Assembly (NCBI RefSeq): GCF_901933205.1
Contig: NC_044572.1
Location: 76,319,465 to 76,383,464 of the forward strand
DNA length: 64,000 bases
Reading direction: 5' to 3'
From: Camarhynchus parvulus
Lineage: Eukaryota > Chordata > Aves > Passeriformes > Thraupidae
The notes under the pieces are model-generated. The model did not search any database. It saw only the letters and a program-made list of their open reading frames with translations, and was not told the DNA's origin. Positions 49,901-61,431 of the stretch are shown in pieces; the first letter of the stretch is position 1; the number at the start of each line of letters is the position of its first letter. A program made the translations under genes and the position numbers.

Positions 49901-51829
49901 AATAGGTGTTGTAGATTTAGAAGAGTAAATACTGGTTTAAGAGTTGCAGGAAATATCTTGAAATGGATCAGAGTATAGAAAAATAAAGTTCTGTTTAAGG
50001 CATTAATTTCCTTCAAATACATTTCTTCTGAGTAGAAAAGTGAATGATGATATTAAAAATGCAAGCCTTATAACACCCCTTTTTTACAAAGCAAACATTA
50101 ATGAATATATTTGATGGTGTACTTGAGGTCTATTAAAAATATGCAAATTCTTTAAGATATTATGTGATTGCTGTGTACTCTTTGTACACAGATAATGTAT
50201 AAATAAGCAAACAAATTTGTTTTCTGTAGGGTGTACTCTCAGGAAAACAAATTTTAAGTCACTAATATAAATGATGAAAATTGCCTTAAAATTTGGAAAA
50301 GTAATTTTGCTGATCAATTGCCTGTATCAGTATCATGTCATGTTGATTTTGGTGTGTCAAAATTTAACTAACAAGAAGTAAGAAATCTAAGCTACTCAAG
50401 TGAGTATATTTGAATTCTATAATCTTTATTCACTCTCTTTAGCTGTTGAATATTATAGGCAAAGAAAGGATGCAGCAAAACCAGATAAAATCCTATTAAA
50501 ATGCAAATGACATGAAATTCTAGATAATGAAGTATGCATTAAGCTTGGAACACTAATGACGATAATAGTAAAAAGTATATGGAATATTTTATGTACCTCT
50601 ACTTTGTGTTCAACTTAGATGACTGTATTGACATAATTATAGAGATTTTATATTCTCTTTGCTACAAAACTAATTGAGAGTTTTAAACTCCCATTTTCTT
50701 ATCTGCATATTTGTTTTATTTTTCTTCTTATACAAACAAAATATTTCTGACCAACATAAAGATTCTCAGATATCAGGGGTCACTTTTGGGGATTTTTGGG
50801 AATCCTAAAAAAAGATTATTTCCTTACAGAGTCAAATGCAAATAACTCCATTTGCACTAGAAACATAGTCTGACTCTGTATTTGACTCACGTTTCAAGTG
50901 ATGACTGCTGTTATTTTTTTCCAAAAAAGGAGGCAACCATTAAGACACTACAGAAACATCATTTCCTCTCTGTCAGCTTTTCTGAATTTGGTTTTGATCC
51001 TTAGTTAATCTGAACTATCCTACCTCCAACCACTTCCTCAATAATGAGCTTGATCTTTGCAAAAGAGATTTTTGCTTTCATTTCAGTCCATTAGTAAAGT
51101 GTCAGCCAAGGCAAAATTTCTCTTTGTTAAGCTGGCATTTTTTTTTTTTTAATGGAAGCTACTCCCAGGAATGTGCATTTAGAAACCTGAAAAATTCTCC
51201 TCATACAGCATTTATGATGAATGTCACATAAATCATACCCAAAGTGAATCAAATCATCATAAATTTAATAGATTTAACTGTAAAGTATTTACTGATAACA
51301 AACTTAAAACCTTGCACAGCTATTGCCTGTAAGGGCACCTTGTGAAATACAAACTTGAAGGGCCAGTCTTAGGGGTCTGTCACAGGTATGAGAGAGTAAG
51401 TTGAAGCAAAACACATTCTGATCATACCTGTTATGGGATCATCTTGAGACTGAGGAAGATCTGTCAAGAAGTACAAAGGTAGGAGAGCAGCATGAGAATT
51501 TAGTTTAACAAATACCTTTTTTAACAAGCAGCTTGGGAGCTAACCTTTGAGCTGCCAATTCTTTTAAATTTTGTTGAGTTACTGTTGGCAAAGTCCTATA
51601 TATCTCTAAGTAGTCATATTTTAAAAAACCCTACAACTTTGAAGCTTTTGTATTGGCTATGTCACACTGATTTTCATAAGTCACTAAAACTACTTTGAAA
51701 TATTCCGTAACTACTTTCTTCTTTTATTGAGCATAATTTATTATTATAACAATTAGAGGGATAAAAAGATACTTAACTATACCCTGCTTGGGATGATTCA
51801 AAGAGACAAAAGATGGCTACCATCAATAC
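46926..51829. other. AT-rich non-coding sequence, nothing assigned
   Basis: This is about 4.9 kb of very AT-rich sequence without recognisable genes or transposons. A T run lies at about 51138-51151. Confidence 0.6.
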
Positions 51830-51962
51830 TACAAAGAATCAACGAATGGTTTGTGTTAGACAGGACCTTAAAGATCATCTATTCCCCACTTGCCTGCTAT
51901 GGATGCCTTGTGAAGGCTGACCTAGAACAGAGGCTACACAGAGTTAAAGAATAAAATAGGTA

Positions 51963-51968
51963 TTTATT
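51963..51968 (-). promoter_or_regulatory. Polyadenylation signal of the minus-strand LTR
   Basis: The plus strand reads TTTATT, which is AATAAA on the minus strand, about 60 bases before the LTR 3' end. Its position relative to the TATA box supports the orientation. Confidence 0.6.
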
Positions 51969-52078
51969 AAAACCCATCAATGGTTACACCTTGGGCAGCA
52001 CGAGAGCCCAACCAGGGCTACAACCAAGATGAACCCAAAATGGTCACCAAATGGATGACTGGTGACAGGGTCTCACAA

Positions 52079-52085
52079 TTTTATA
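52079..52085 (-). promoter_or_regulatory. TATA box of the minus-strand LTR
   Basis: The plus strand reads TTTTATA, which is TATAAAA on the minus strand. It lies about 275 bases from the LTR 5' end and about 110 bases before the AATAAA signal. That is the usual promoter spacing for a short-R LTR. Confidence 0.6.
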
Positions 52086-52510
52086 AGTTCTGGTCCATTT
52101 GCATATTGGAGTTAATTGTCTAATTATAGCTTTAGGTTGTGAAGTCCCATCCTTCTTGTTTTCTCTCTTCCTTCTGCCATTGTTTATGCTCTTGGCCCTG
52201 AGATTTGGATCATTTGTCCTTGGTCCCCAGCTAGAGAAGGAATTGTTTTGTCTACCTATTCTGTGAAGAGAGCATACTATCCCCTACAATGAAGGTCAGA
52301 ATTCCACACTAAAGCAGCACAGAGTCTGAAAAATGTAAAAGCTAAAACATGAGGCATCACTATGGGTAGGGGAAAACTTCTACCAGGCCAAGCAGTTCAA
52401 AGACCTATCCAGCTTCCAGGGACAGGATATGCACAGTATCTCTGGGTAAACTTTTCCAGGGCCTCAGCACCCTCCCAGTAAAGAATTCTTCCTAATATCT
52501 AATCTAAATA

Positions 52511-55500
52511 AAAAACTGGAACTGGGGACACTAACTTGGTTAGCAGGTGGGAATGGTAGGTTCTTAATAAATGGGATAAGCACTTGGCCAAAACTGCTCT
52601 TTGAAAATAGAATCATGTCATTTAGTTAACTTGATGCTCAGAACACTAAGAGAGTAATTGTGAGGTAACAATTCCAAATAATTAAAGAATTTTCAATATA
52701 TTTCATGTGGCCAGTAAGCTCAACCTTAAAAATAATATTAAAACAACAAATGTGGGTGTAAACAATTGCTAGCCAGTGCTCTCTTTGCAGACAACTGAAT
52801 CCATATATCAAACAGTATTAATTTTTCCAGTAACCTGCTCCCTTATCTAAGTTATCCTTTGCTTTAACTTAGAGCCCAGTGATACAGAATTGGTCTCCTA
52901 CATCTGGTAAATTGATCTTTTTTTTTAACTGAATTGGTGGGGTTTTTTTCTGTCAAATACTCTATCTCTTGTTAACTAAAATTATTTTGCTTGTCTTATA
53001 ATTAAATGCTTGACTTATTCAGGTTTTAAGTTCACAAGTTCTGTATGAAAGATACTAAGACTAAACAGCAAATCAAAATGATTGCATTTAAAATTATATC
53101 GTTTTATGTAAAAGATCAGGAAAGAGTAATAATTAAATAATTATTGACAAGTAGCAACTAACTCCTTATTTTTAATTATTTACTCTATTTTGTATCAAAT
53201 AAACAAAAAGAAAGGCAAATCAATGAATCAAGCTTATTTTGCAATGTTAGGCAGCAATATTTGATTACATCTCCTTTGTTTCCATGTACATTTAAGCACA
53301 GTTGTTTAACAAAAAACAGAAATCCAAACATAAAACTTTAAAAGTGTGGGAGTACAGGTTTTTTTTTTTGTGTTATTCCAGCATCCTCCCTAAAAGGACA
53401 TCTATTGATGCAGCTATATACTTGTGACTTTACATTTTAAAAATAAGATTCTCCAGGTGAAATTCAGAAATGACAAGGAAAGAAAAACCGGTGAGAAAAT
53501 TTGTTAATGGCTGTGCAAACAGAAAGAAAACTTGAGTATTACTGTGTTCTATTGCAAAAGTCCAGGGAAGTCTGTATAGAGGTTAGGTCTTTGAAACAAG
53601 ATAATCATCCAGCACCCACTGTGAGCATCTGGCCTTTTCCGGATAGGGGGCATGACTGGAGTTCCTCAGAAATTTGTCTCAGCTACTTATAAATAGAAAA
53701 AGTTTCCATCCCGTAATTGGCTACATTATTATCTGTTGTGAGTATGTTCTGAGCTACTGGGGAGACTGAAGGAGATTTGGAAGTTATTTGGTAGAAACCT
53801 GAAAGATAAATTGAGTTTAGGACAAAAATAGGGTTGAGAAATTCAGAGAAAAACTCTGAATTTTGCGTTACTGAGAAAACTGGGGCAGGGACTTTCAGTG
53901 AGTCACTTGCTCCATCTGTCAGATTGTTCCTCTCTTCAACTAACATATCTAATTTGATAGCAACCTTTCGTACTTAATTGTGCTAATTTGTTTCTGGAAA
54001 CTGGAGAATCAGAAACCATTTAGCCAAGGAATGGCGAGGGCAGATGTTTATGATGTCAACAAGGATAGCAAAATATTAATTAGAAAATACTGATTAAGAC
54101 TAAATCCAGTAAGAGGTATTTAATCTTCTGACTACTGTTTTCCCAGCTTTCTCTATTTATCTTTACACCAGATGTACTAAAAGCTTGAATGTGAAAGGGG
54201 AAATACAGAACTGTGAGGAGAACTATGTAAAAAAGACAAGCATTAACTTCATAAACTTTCAGGTCAGAAGTCCCCTGAACCACATAGCACAAAGGTGAAC
54301 TGTTTGAATGTCTTCAAAATATTTATTTTGCTATTTTTTTTAATGAATTCCTGTTATTTTTTATTTACAGAGTTCATGAACTAGTTAAATAGTTTGTGAA
54401 TCTTTTAAATATTCCCTTGTGTTGCAAAATTCAAACACAGCTTTCAAATGTATTTTTTTGTTCTTTATTATTAATTTAATTTTCAGAGACCCATTTAATG
54501 TATGATCATTTATATAATTTCCACAGTAGCCAGGAAAATATGAAGTATTTCTGTGAATCTTAAACATCACTGTCCTGTTATTCTCGCTATCACATTCAGA
54601 TATTGAAAATATAAAGGTGAACAGAAGGCAATTAGGGGCTCCTTCAGAAGAAGAGTAGGTTGACAATTTCTAGTGGTAGCAAGTCAAGGTGTTGTCATTA
54701 AAGTCTGTCTGGAATGAACAGAGCACAGTGGTTGAGCTTGTGGAGGCTAATGATTTTTTTTGCTTGTGTTTCATCTTTTCCTCTGAACTTTTCTCACAGG
54801 TATAAAACATTTCCTCCTTGTGTTCAATAGAAAAAATTCCATTCCAGGACAGATACTATAAAGGAAGAGGGGTCTATTGGGGAAGGTGAGATAGATTTCC
54901 TCCAACAGTAGAAAGCAAATGTGATTTTCATTTTTGAATTCATGTAGATATGTATGAATACCATACACAGACACAGACACACACATATGTATATGGATGC
55001 CTCCAAAATTTCTGAGTCCTAATGTGGACTTTAATCCTGTCTACTTCCACTTTTATCCTCTCAGAGTCGCTGAAACCACACAATGTCTTTCTTAACCAAT
55101 GGAGTTATATAATAATAAACAATTCCATCCTTTCAATTATTTTTACAGGGTTATGGCTATATTTGGGTTCAAAGGCTTCAGACTCTTTGATTTGTAGACA
55201 AGTTGAAGGTCCATAGTTTGAACCTTGCAGAAATTACACAGTTAATATGAGCTTCATACTGTCAATGACCTGGTTTTCTTATGTGCATATAATTTGATAC
55301 ATAAATAGATTACATTGTCTGTGCATAAATATACAGAATTATAGTTTCTACTGCAAGATAATTTTTACTTTCACTGCTTTTGATGTATTTTTGTCTTTTA
55401 GAAGTCCAAATGTATTAAATCACTTCAGTTTTATGTGATATAACATTACTATCATTTGAATTTTTAAGATTCGTAACAGGGAGAATGTTCATAGATGTTT

Positions 55501-57299
55501 GTCTCTCAGAAGAAGTATAAAGAAATGCAAAAGCTCCAGTCTAACCCAATGATCATCATTGTGCTTACTGCAAGAGATTCATGATATTTTTTCATGATAT
55601 TAAGACTTTATTAAACCCAAACTTGTGCGTGAACAGTCCAGACTAGAAAATAATTTTGTTTTAAATTTCTTCCTGTTGACTTGAATAAGTTGAGGAAAAA
55701 TGCCTTTTTGAAAGATCTGTGGAGTCTTGATCAAATTATTTTGTTGGGATGAGTGAGTCAAACAAAAATTGAGACAGCTGGTAAAATTCTCAACTGATGA
55801 TCTCCATTGTCATTGAGGTGGTTTTTGTTGGGTTTTTTCTCTTTCTGTTCTGTGAATGACCAATATTTCCACTGATTCGTAAACAAGAGTGAAAAGCACA
55901 CTTTGATGTAAAGGTGAGGAGTGCATATTAATGTGAAATATGATATTTAAAACATCTCATATCTTTTAATATCAAATTCATTTATTCTGTTGTAAGTAGA
56001 GATGAACTGAAGCATTGACATTTCAATCTGTGTGACGTTTGGACTTCTGATTTTAGCTCTAACATATGGCTGAGAGCACAAAAGGATTTGCATTGATAAA
56101 TTTTAATTTAACCTCCACCTAAAGTTCTGAGTCTCTAGATTTACTGCCCTGGATTTGTGCTTTTTCTAGTTCTGAATGAGAAAAATATATTAATAACTAT
56201 CATGTCAGTTAATCTGACAAGCAGATTTCATCACATTTTAGTTACTCTGTAGTGAAAAAGTTTAAAAATATACACTTATAATCTTAATCTAATTGCACTT
56301 TGTGTAACTTACCTGGCTTTAGCTCCTGTCAGTTTTCTTTCTTGTACATAGCAGTTTTATTTCTGTAAACAAATACTATAGGAAATTGTCCCAGATATGC
56401 TATATTTGAAACAAATTATAGCTTGTGTTGGATGTACATGAATGATTTTGAATCTAGAACTAGATTTTGTACTTGAAAACAGAAATTAATTGTAATACTG
56501 TGTCTAATTTACAACCATATCTATTCCTATATGCAAGCCCCATATATAAGAATTTCTGCCGAACAGTAATCTCTTTCTGGCTGTTTGAAAGCACAAAGGA
56601 CTAGGAAACTAGAAGCCATCAAAAAATCCTCCTGTATGCATTAGGGTTTTAAACCAGAAATGAAGCTAGATTGTGAAGTATTTTACCTCAAAGAGAAAGC
56701 ATTATTTCATCAGAGCATAATAAAACCATACACTTTTTCATGTGTGAAGCCCTTAGACTGGGAAGTTCATACAGTGAGCAATGCAGTTCAGCATGATGTG
56801 CCTTAGAAAATATTTGTAAAGATGGGCTGAAATCACACTACATGCTTTGAGACAGCTCTGAGTTCAAACTTATACATAAAGTGACTGAAATGCTTCTACT
56901 AATGTTGAAAGGATATAAATGTGTCCAAACTTTGTTTTGTGCATATGCAACCATGAATGAAAATATGAATTGGAGAGCTGATTTGGTTTCAAATGGTGCT
57001 TTTTTTCCCTGACTGTGAGATCTTTGATATGTCTCCTGGTTCCTGCTCATTCCAAAACAAAGAAGTTTTGAATATAAGATAGTGCTTGTAGGGTTCAATT
57101 TGCTTGTTTACTTGTTTTTAGGGATAGTGTAGTAAATATTGGTTATTGTTTTTGTGGTGTTCATTGTTTTTCTTTCCACTGTGGAGCAAGTATCCCCTAT
57201 AATTACCATATTTTAGATGATTAAAAAGGAAGACTGTAGTCAATAGTTTATAGCATTCTCTTTTTATCTAATAACATTTTACTCCAAAAAGTTTCTGTT
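52511..57299. other. AT-rich non-coding sequence, nothing assigned
   Basis: No gene or transposon is recognised over about 4.8 kb. A CA-rich microsatellite (about 54964-54993) and scattered T runs are the only repeats. Open frames are under 95 codons and lack motifs. Confidence 0.6.
54964..54993. repeat. Imperfect (CA)n microsatellite
   Basis: Imperfect CACAGA and CACA units run into ATATGTATAT. Confidence 0.88.
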
Positions 57300-57450
57300 A
57301 GCAAGTAGCTTGGTTGATATCCCTGCTGCCTTTTTCCTTGTTTACCACCATTGTCATTGCACACGATGTAGCTGATCTATGAACATGCTGCCTTACTGAC
57401 TGACTCATTACGGCACTCCCACAGAGCTATTCATACAGTTATTGGTGTAC
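57300..57450. other. Candidate conserved non-coding block
   Basis: This block is of high complexity with balanced composition, including 'ttactgactgactcattacg', 'gctattcatacagttattgg' and 'gtacattaatgc'. TGACTCATTA resembles an AP-1 or bZIP site beside an ATTA word. There is no repeat similarity and no convincing frame. It lies directly upstream of the exon-like segment at 57521-57744. The call is from texture only. Confidence 0.27.
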
Positions 57451-57520
57451 ATTAATGCAGGGGTTTTATAGAAAAATTAAACAATTAAGTGATGCTAGCT
57501 TACATGCACTCAGTTTTCAG

Positions 57521-57744
57521 GTATGTAGCCATTGCTGTATCAGGTCCTGCTGGTGCGATGGAAGACTCTGTTGGAAACAGCAGCTGTATTTTGCCTCCAT
57601 AGTGTTTAACTCCATAGGCAGAGGTACCTTGGACTTGACATCTAGCAAGAGAATGAGAATATTCACACTGAACATTCACACTGAACAATCTGAACACCAT
57701 CGATTAACTGATCCATCTCCAGCAGATGAGAAGCTGGATTTGTG
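57521..57744 (+). other. Exon-like segment with splice signals
   Basis: The 224 base segment is preceded by 'cagttttcag' at 57511-57520 (acceptor) and followed by GTAAGT at 57745-57750, a near-perfect donor. One frame is open across it (part of a 97-codon frame, 57455-57748), with CSHCCIRSCWCDGRLC near the start, but the peptide is not recognised. It has more G+C than its surroundings. A 13 bp tandem duplication lies within it. It could be an exon of a long non-coding RNA, an alternative exon, or chance. Confidence 0.22.
57661..57686. repeat. Perfect 13 bp tandem duplication
   Basis: The unit attcacactgaac occurs at 57661-57673 and 57674-57686. A 13 base change shifts the reading frame, which argues against the surrounding frame being an old coding exon. 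Confidence 0.94.
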
Positions 57745-57750
57745 GTAAGT

Positions 57751-59669
57751 TTGCCAATACTGAACAATTTCACAAGGAAGAAACAAATCATTACACGTTG
57801 CAAGGCTATTCAAACACTTGTTCTTCCAATAACAAGTCTGACAGTGAAGTTGGTACCCATGAAGGTTTGCAGTTATGTATTTTCTCAAGGCTAGAACAGC
57901 ATATCAGATTTCTCATTTAAAGTGTTTGCTGCAGAAAAAAGTCTGTACAATGGTTTTTATGTTATGACTACCATAGCTGTCTCTAAAGACATAGAAGAAA
58001 AAATAATTTTTTTTTCAGAATTCAAAGCTATTTCACTTGTTCATGTGTCGCTTATGTACTTGTACAAGGAAAATAAATAATGAGTTTAATGTCAATCAGT
58101 TAGGAAACAAAAGTCAGTTCCATGTATTTTAATTCATGTGTGGAAGTAGACAGGGATGAGAAGAGATGGTCTTTTTAAGGAAGACACTATGATATCAGTT
58201 CTGTTCTGCTTTTGCCACAAATGTTCTCCATTAAATCTGAGGTATGGCTTTCAAAGCATTGTCTACCTGTCTCTGGGGTTTTGTGAGGATAAATGCATTG
58301 GTGTCTGAGTCATCAACATGCTCTGATGGTAGGACACAAAATAATTGTGAAGATAAAATTAATAGGTTTCTTCTTCATTCTTGAACACAAAGATTGTCTT
58401 TGTTTCCTACTGAATTAATCTGGTATTAATCAGTCCTATCTTTGTTTCTGTACATTGATCTGTGGCTTTTCTTTTCCTCTGCACAATATCCTTGTAGGAC
58501 TCCACAATATCAGCATGTCAGGTAAAATATTCCTGCCTGTATTATTGAATAATTTATACAATGTTGGTAATTCTAATGTTCTGTCAGACTCTCCATCATG
58601 TAAATAATTACATATGCACAGTGTGCCTGCAACCAACTAAAAGAAGTAGTGAGATTTTTAGTGAGATGTAGATGCATTATGAGGGAAAATCACTGTGAAA
58701 GTCAGCACGTAAGTATTTTAAGCTTTCTTCAATGATAATACTTCTCAAAAATTAAGTCAGAGAAAATACCACCAACACCATTATCTTCTCCTTATTGCAA
58801 GTTTTTCTTCTTAATAGCATGTGAAAATGCTCTTGATTTAAGGCTACTACTTACAGATAAGTAGGATTACTCCTCCTTATTTATCACAGCTGTAACAAGC
58901 TAACAGTGCCTGAGGACCCTGTTCCGCTTCTCCAAAGAGAAGTGATCATCACCTAAGAGAAGAATTCCTAAAGAAAGATAAAAAACCTGACAACAACACT
59001 TTTGTTGACCCACGTTTTCGTAAGTATTTCATGAAATTGAAAGACAAACACCTTGGAATATATCAGGGGAAATTTCTGAATTGCCAACAGCATTGGCTGA
59101 GGAAGGGAAAATGGTACACATGAAAAAATATAAAGTGTAAAGGAGCTTGGATTTGGTAGCAACAATATATTTTCCTCTTTCTAGGTTCTAGGATTTTATA
59201 TACTCCATTTGTTAAAATGGACATTTATATAAGTTACACCTCATCCTTTCATTTTCTCTGTAGACAAACAACATGTAGGGCTCTTAATTTTGGGTAACTT
59301 CTTGCTTTAGAAGACAGTGATAATTAACTCTGAAGCACACTGATTTACTATGCCAACTTCGAATATTTGTTTTAACTTTTATCATGCTGCCCCTGTGTAT
59401 TTTTCTTGGGTGATAAATGGTGTTAATTGCATCAAAAATGTTCAAAATAATTCAATTTCTAATGATAGTACAACATAATGCCCACTTAAGTGCTTTCCTC
59501 TGGCAGCTCTACACTCTGCAACACAGCAAGTTCTGTGGGTTTAGACATATTCTTCTAACCCTAGCACCATGGTACATGAGGGATTTAAAGGGTCATGTGC
59601 TTTAGAAAAATCAGAATTAATTATTAACTACTTAATTCCTATACAGACAAGTGTAGAGGAATACATATA
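57751..59669. other. Non-coding sequence, nothing assigned
   Basis: No gene or repeat family is recognised. Confidence 0.6.
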
Positions 59670-60112
59670 GCACAGGTAGCTCGGGGTGCAGCTGCAGTGG
59701 AGCTGCAGGTTGAGCTCCGTGTGGGAGCCCCAAGCAAGGGGCCATGAACAGCCATGCCAGGGACCTGTGGCCTGGCCAAGTGACTGGACACTCAAAGGCG
59801 GGCAGGAGCCAGTAACCCTCAGCATTTCCCAAGCTCAGACTGTAAGAGAATAAACTCCCAGGAGTTCCTTCATTCGGCTTCCGCCCTTGGAGTCATTCAG
59901 TTTGAGCTGTTATTTTGTTCTTTGGCCAAGATTAAATCATCTGAAGGGTCTGGATGTCTGAGAGTCTGCTCTTGGACACCTGGGGTCTAGCCATTAAGGA
60001 GACCTGGTGTGTCACTGAGTGTGGGCTGTGTAGCTGTGAGGGGACCTTGGTCCCAGCCCAGCTGGTGTGAGTGTGTCGGCCAGAGGGGCTCCTGGATGGT
60101 CAGACAGGGAAG
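59670..60112 (+). mobile_element. Probable retroviral LTR and leader remnant
   Basis: A GC-rich block holds 'gagctccgtgtgggagcccc', then 'agagaataaactcccaggag' with AATAAA at 59849-59854, then 'cattcggcttccgcccttgg' and a G-rich tail ('ggggaccttggtcccagccc'). A poly(A) signal followed closely by a U5-like 'gagttccttcattcgg' text is typical of avian retroviral LTRs in plus orientation. The tail after about 59935 may be the untranslated leader. Clear TG...CA ends and a target duplication were not found, so limits are approximate. Open frames on both strands here are not genes. Confidence 0.5.
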
Positions 60113-61386
60113 CTTCCCAAACACTAGAATTAAGATAAACAATTGCTGTTTTCTTTGGCAGAAAAATTCTACCTGCCTTGTTGGTAGTAGTTTAATTCCT
60201 CCAGAATACACATAAACTTCTGTGGATTGAGCTTATGCTAACTTGGCATTTTGAAAACCAGACCAGAAAAATAAGGTAATATTCTCAGAAATTTGAAGAT
60301 ACACTTCTTCATGAAAATATAACAAAAAGTCTATGCCAATGTTGATATCACTCTTACACATTCTTCCAATTCTATTGCAAATTTACAAAGCACATCCAGT
60401 TTCCGAGTATGCACACTACATATCCAGTTATGTCTGATGAAATAAATGGAGTATGGCCTTTTATGTAAGCAGTTACCCTGGGAGCTCTTAGTGTAAAACA
60501 TAACCTAAATATTAATGAGGACAAGTATTCAGAAGTCAGAACAGGTCTTAATGCATGCACCTTGCAGATAAAGCCAGTAATAACTGTTAAGCTAAATCCT
60601 CTTAAACATCTCTGAAATGTTACCTCTTACCTGGTATGTTTGACTGCTCAAGAAGATGCCAAGAATTTAGTGCCAAGTTTCTCTGACCACTGTTGACTTT
60701 CCTTGAAAAGAGCAAGAAAATTAAATTGGAAAATTGTGACAAATTTTATAACATTTATAGTGGAGGAAAAAAACCCTCGAAGTTTATATTAATAACAGTT
60801 AATATTTTAGTGTCAGAATGATGCAAGGGCTAGGTGTTCCTTGTTGGCTGTTTGCCACAAAGCAATCCTGGGCTGGCGCTGCAGGGACCTTATCAGACAG
60901 GGCCTGTACCACTGTCCCTTGCGAGGTCATTCATTCAGCTATAGAAATGGTGGTATGAAACTGCTAAATCTGCATGATTTTAAGATACTATTATGCTAAA
61001 CTTGAACTAAAAATCAATTTCTTTTAAGGTCTTTGTTATATTTACAATCTGTACCCATGTACTTTGAGGAGGATTTGCTAGTCACATAAGCAATTATATT
61101 CTTTGGGGTTGAAATAAAAGCGCTGAGTGTATAGTCAAATTATGTTAATTACTGGTAAAAAACCCTCTATTTTTCTTTTTCCCTTGCATGCTTCCAGGAA
61201 AATAGGATAATCTTTCCTTATTGACAGATGTAGTTTCTCATAAACAGAGGCATTTATTGAGATTATTACAACTGGGAGAATCAGCTATTGATCAATCCTA
61301 TGTCAACAGGAGGCAAGTTTCCACAACTAATTCTCACTCTCAGGGTCTTTAGAATCTGGAAAACTATAGTGCATAAGGAGTGAAGC

Positions 61387-61431
61387 AGAGAAAGAGGAAG
61401 GGGAAGGGAAGGAGAAGAAAGGAAAGGGAAG
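61387..61431 (+). repeat. Homopurine tract, 45 bases
   Basis: An uninterrupted run of A and G with GGAAGGGGAAGGGAAGGAG units. Such tracts can form triplex DNA. Here it is probably a degenerate GGAA/GAAA microsatellite. Confidence 0.92.

Larger units (their letters stand above)
51901..52359 (-). mobile_element. Solo LTR of an endogenous retrovirus, minus strand, inside CR1
   Basis: This 459 bp insert interrupts the CR1 copy. On the minus strand it begins TGATGCCTC and ends AAGGCATCC, so the ends form an inverted repeat. The final CA has mutated to CC. CTAT at 51897-51900 and 52360-52363 is the likely 4 bp target duplication. A minus-strand TATAAAA lies at 52085-52079, and a minus-strand AATAAA at 51968-51963 lies about 115 bases further, in the order expected for U3-R-U5. 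No internal retroviral genes flank it, so it is a solo LTR. A 4 bp duplication suggests a class I (gammaretrovirus-like) element, but this is weak evidence. Confidence 0.85.
51830..52510 (-). mobile_element. CR1 LINE fragment split by an LTR insertion
   Basis: The CR1 3' end on the minus strand is in two parts. The left part (51830-51900) holds 'acaaagaatcaacgaatggt' and 'ccttaaagatcatctattcc'. The right part (52360-52510) resumes with 'ctatgggtaggggaaaactt' and runs to 'aagaattcttcctaatatct'. Removing the LTR rejoins the usual CR1 order ('tgctatgggtagggg' in place of the interrupted text). A short deletion within the right part has removed part of the usual 'cagcctggccttgaac' segment. It is an inactive copy, older than the LTR inside it. 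Confidence 0.9.

Noticed and set aside
59628..60215. Open frames on both strands around 59.6-60.2 kb
   Set aside because: They overlap on opposite strands inside the LTR-like block and share no similarity with known proteins.
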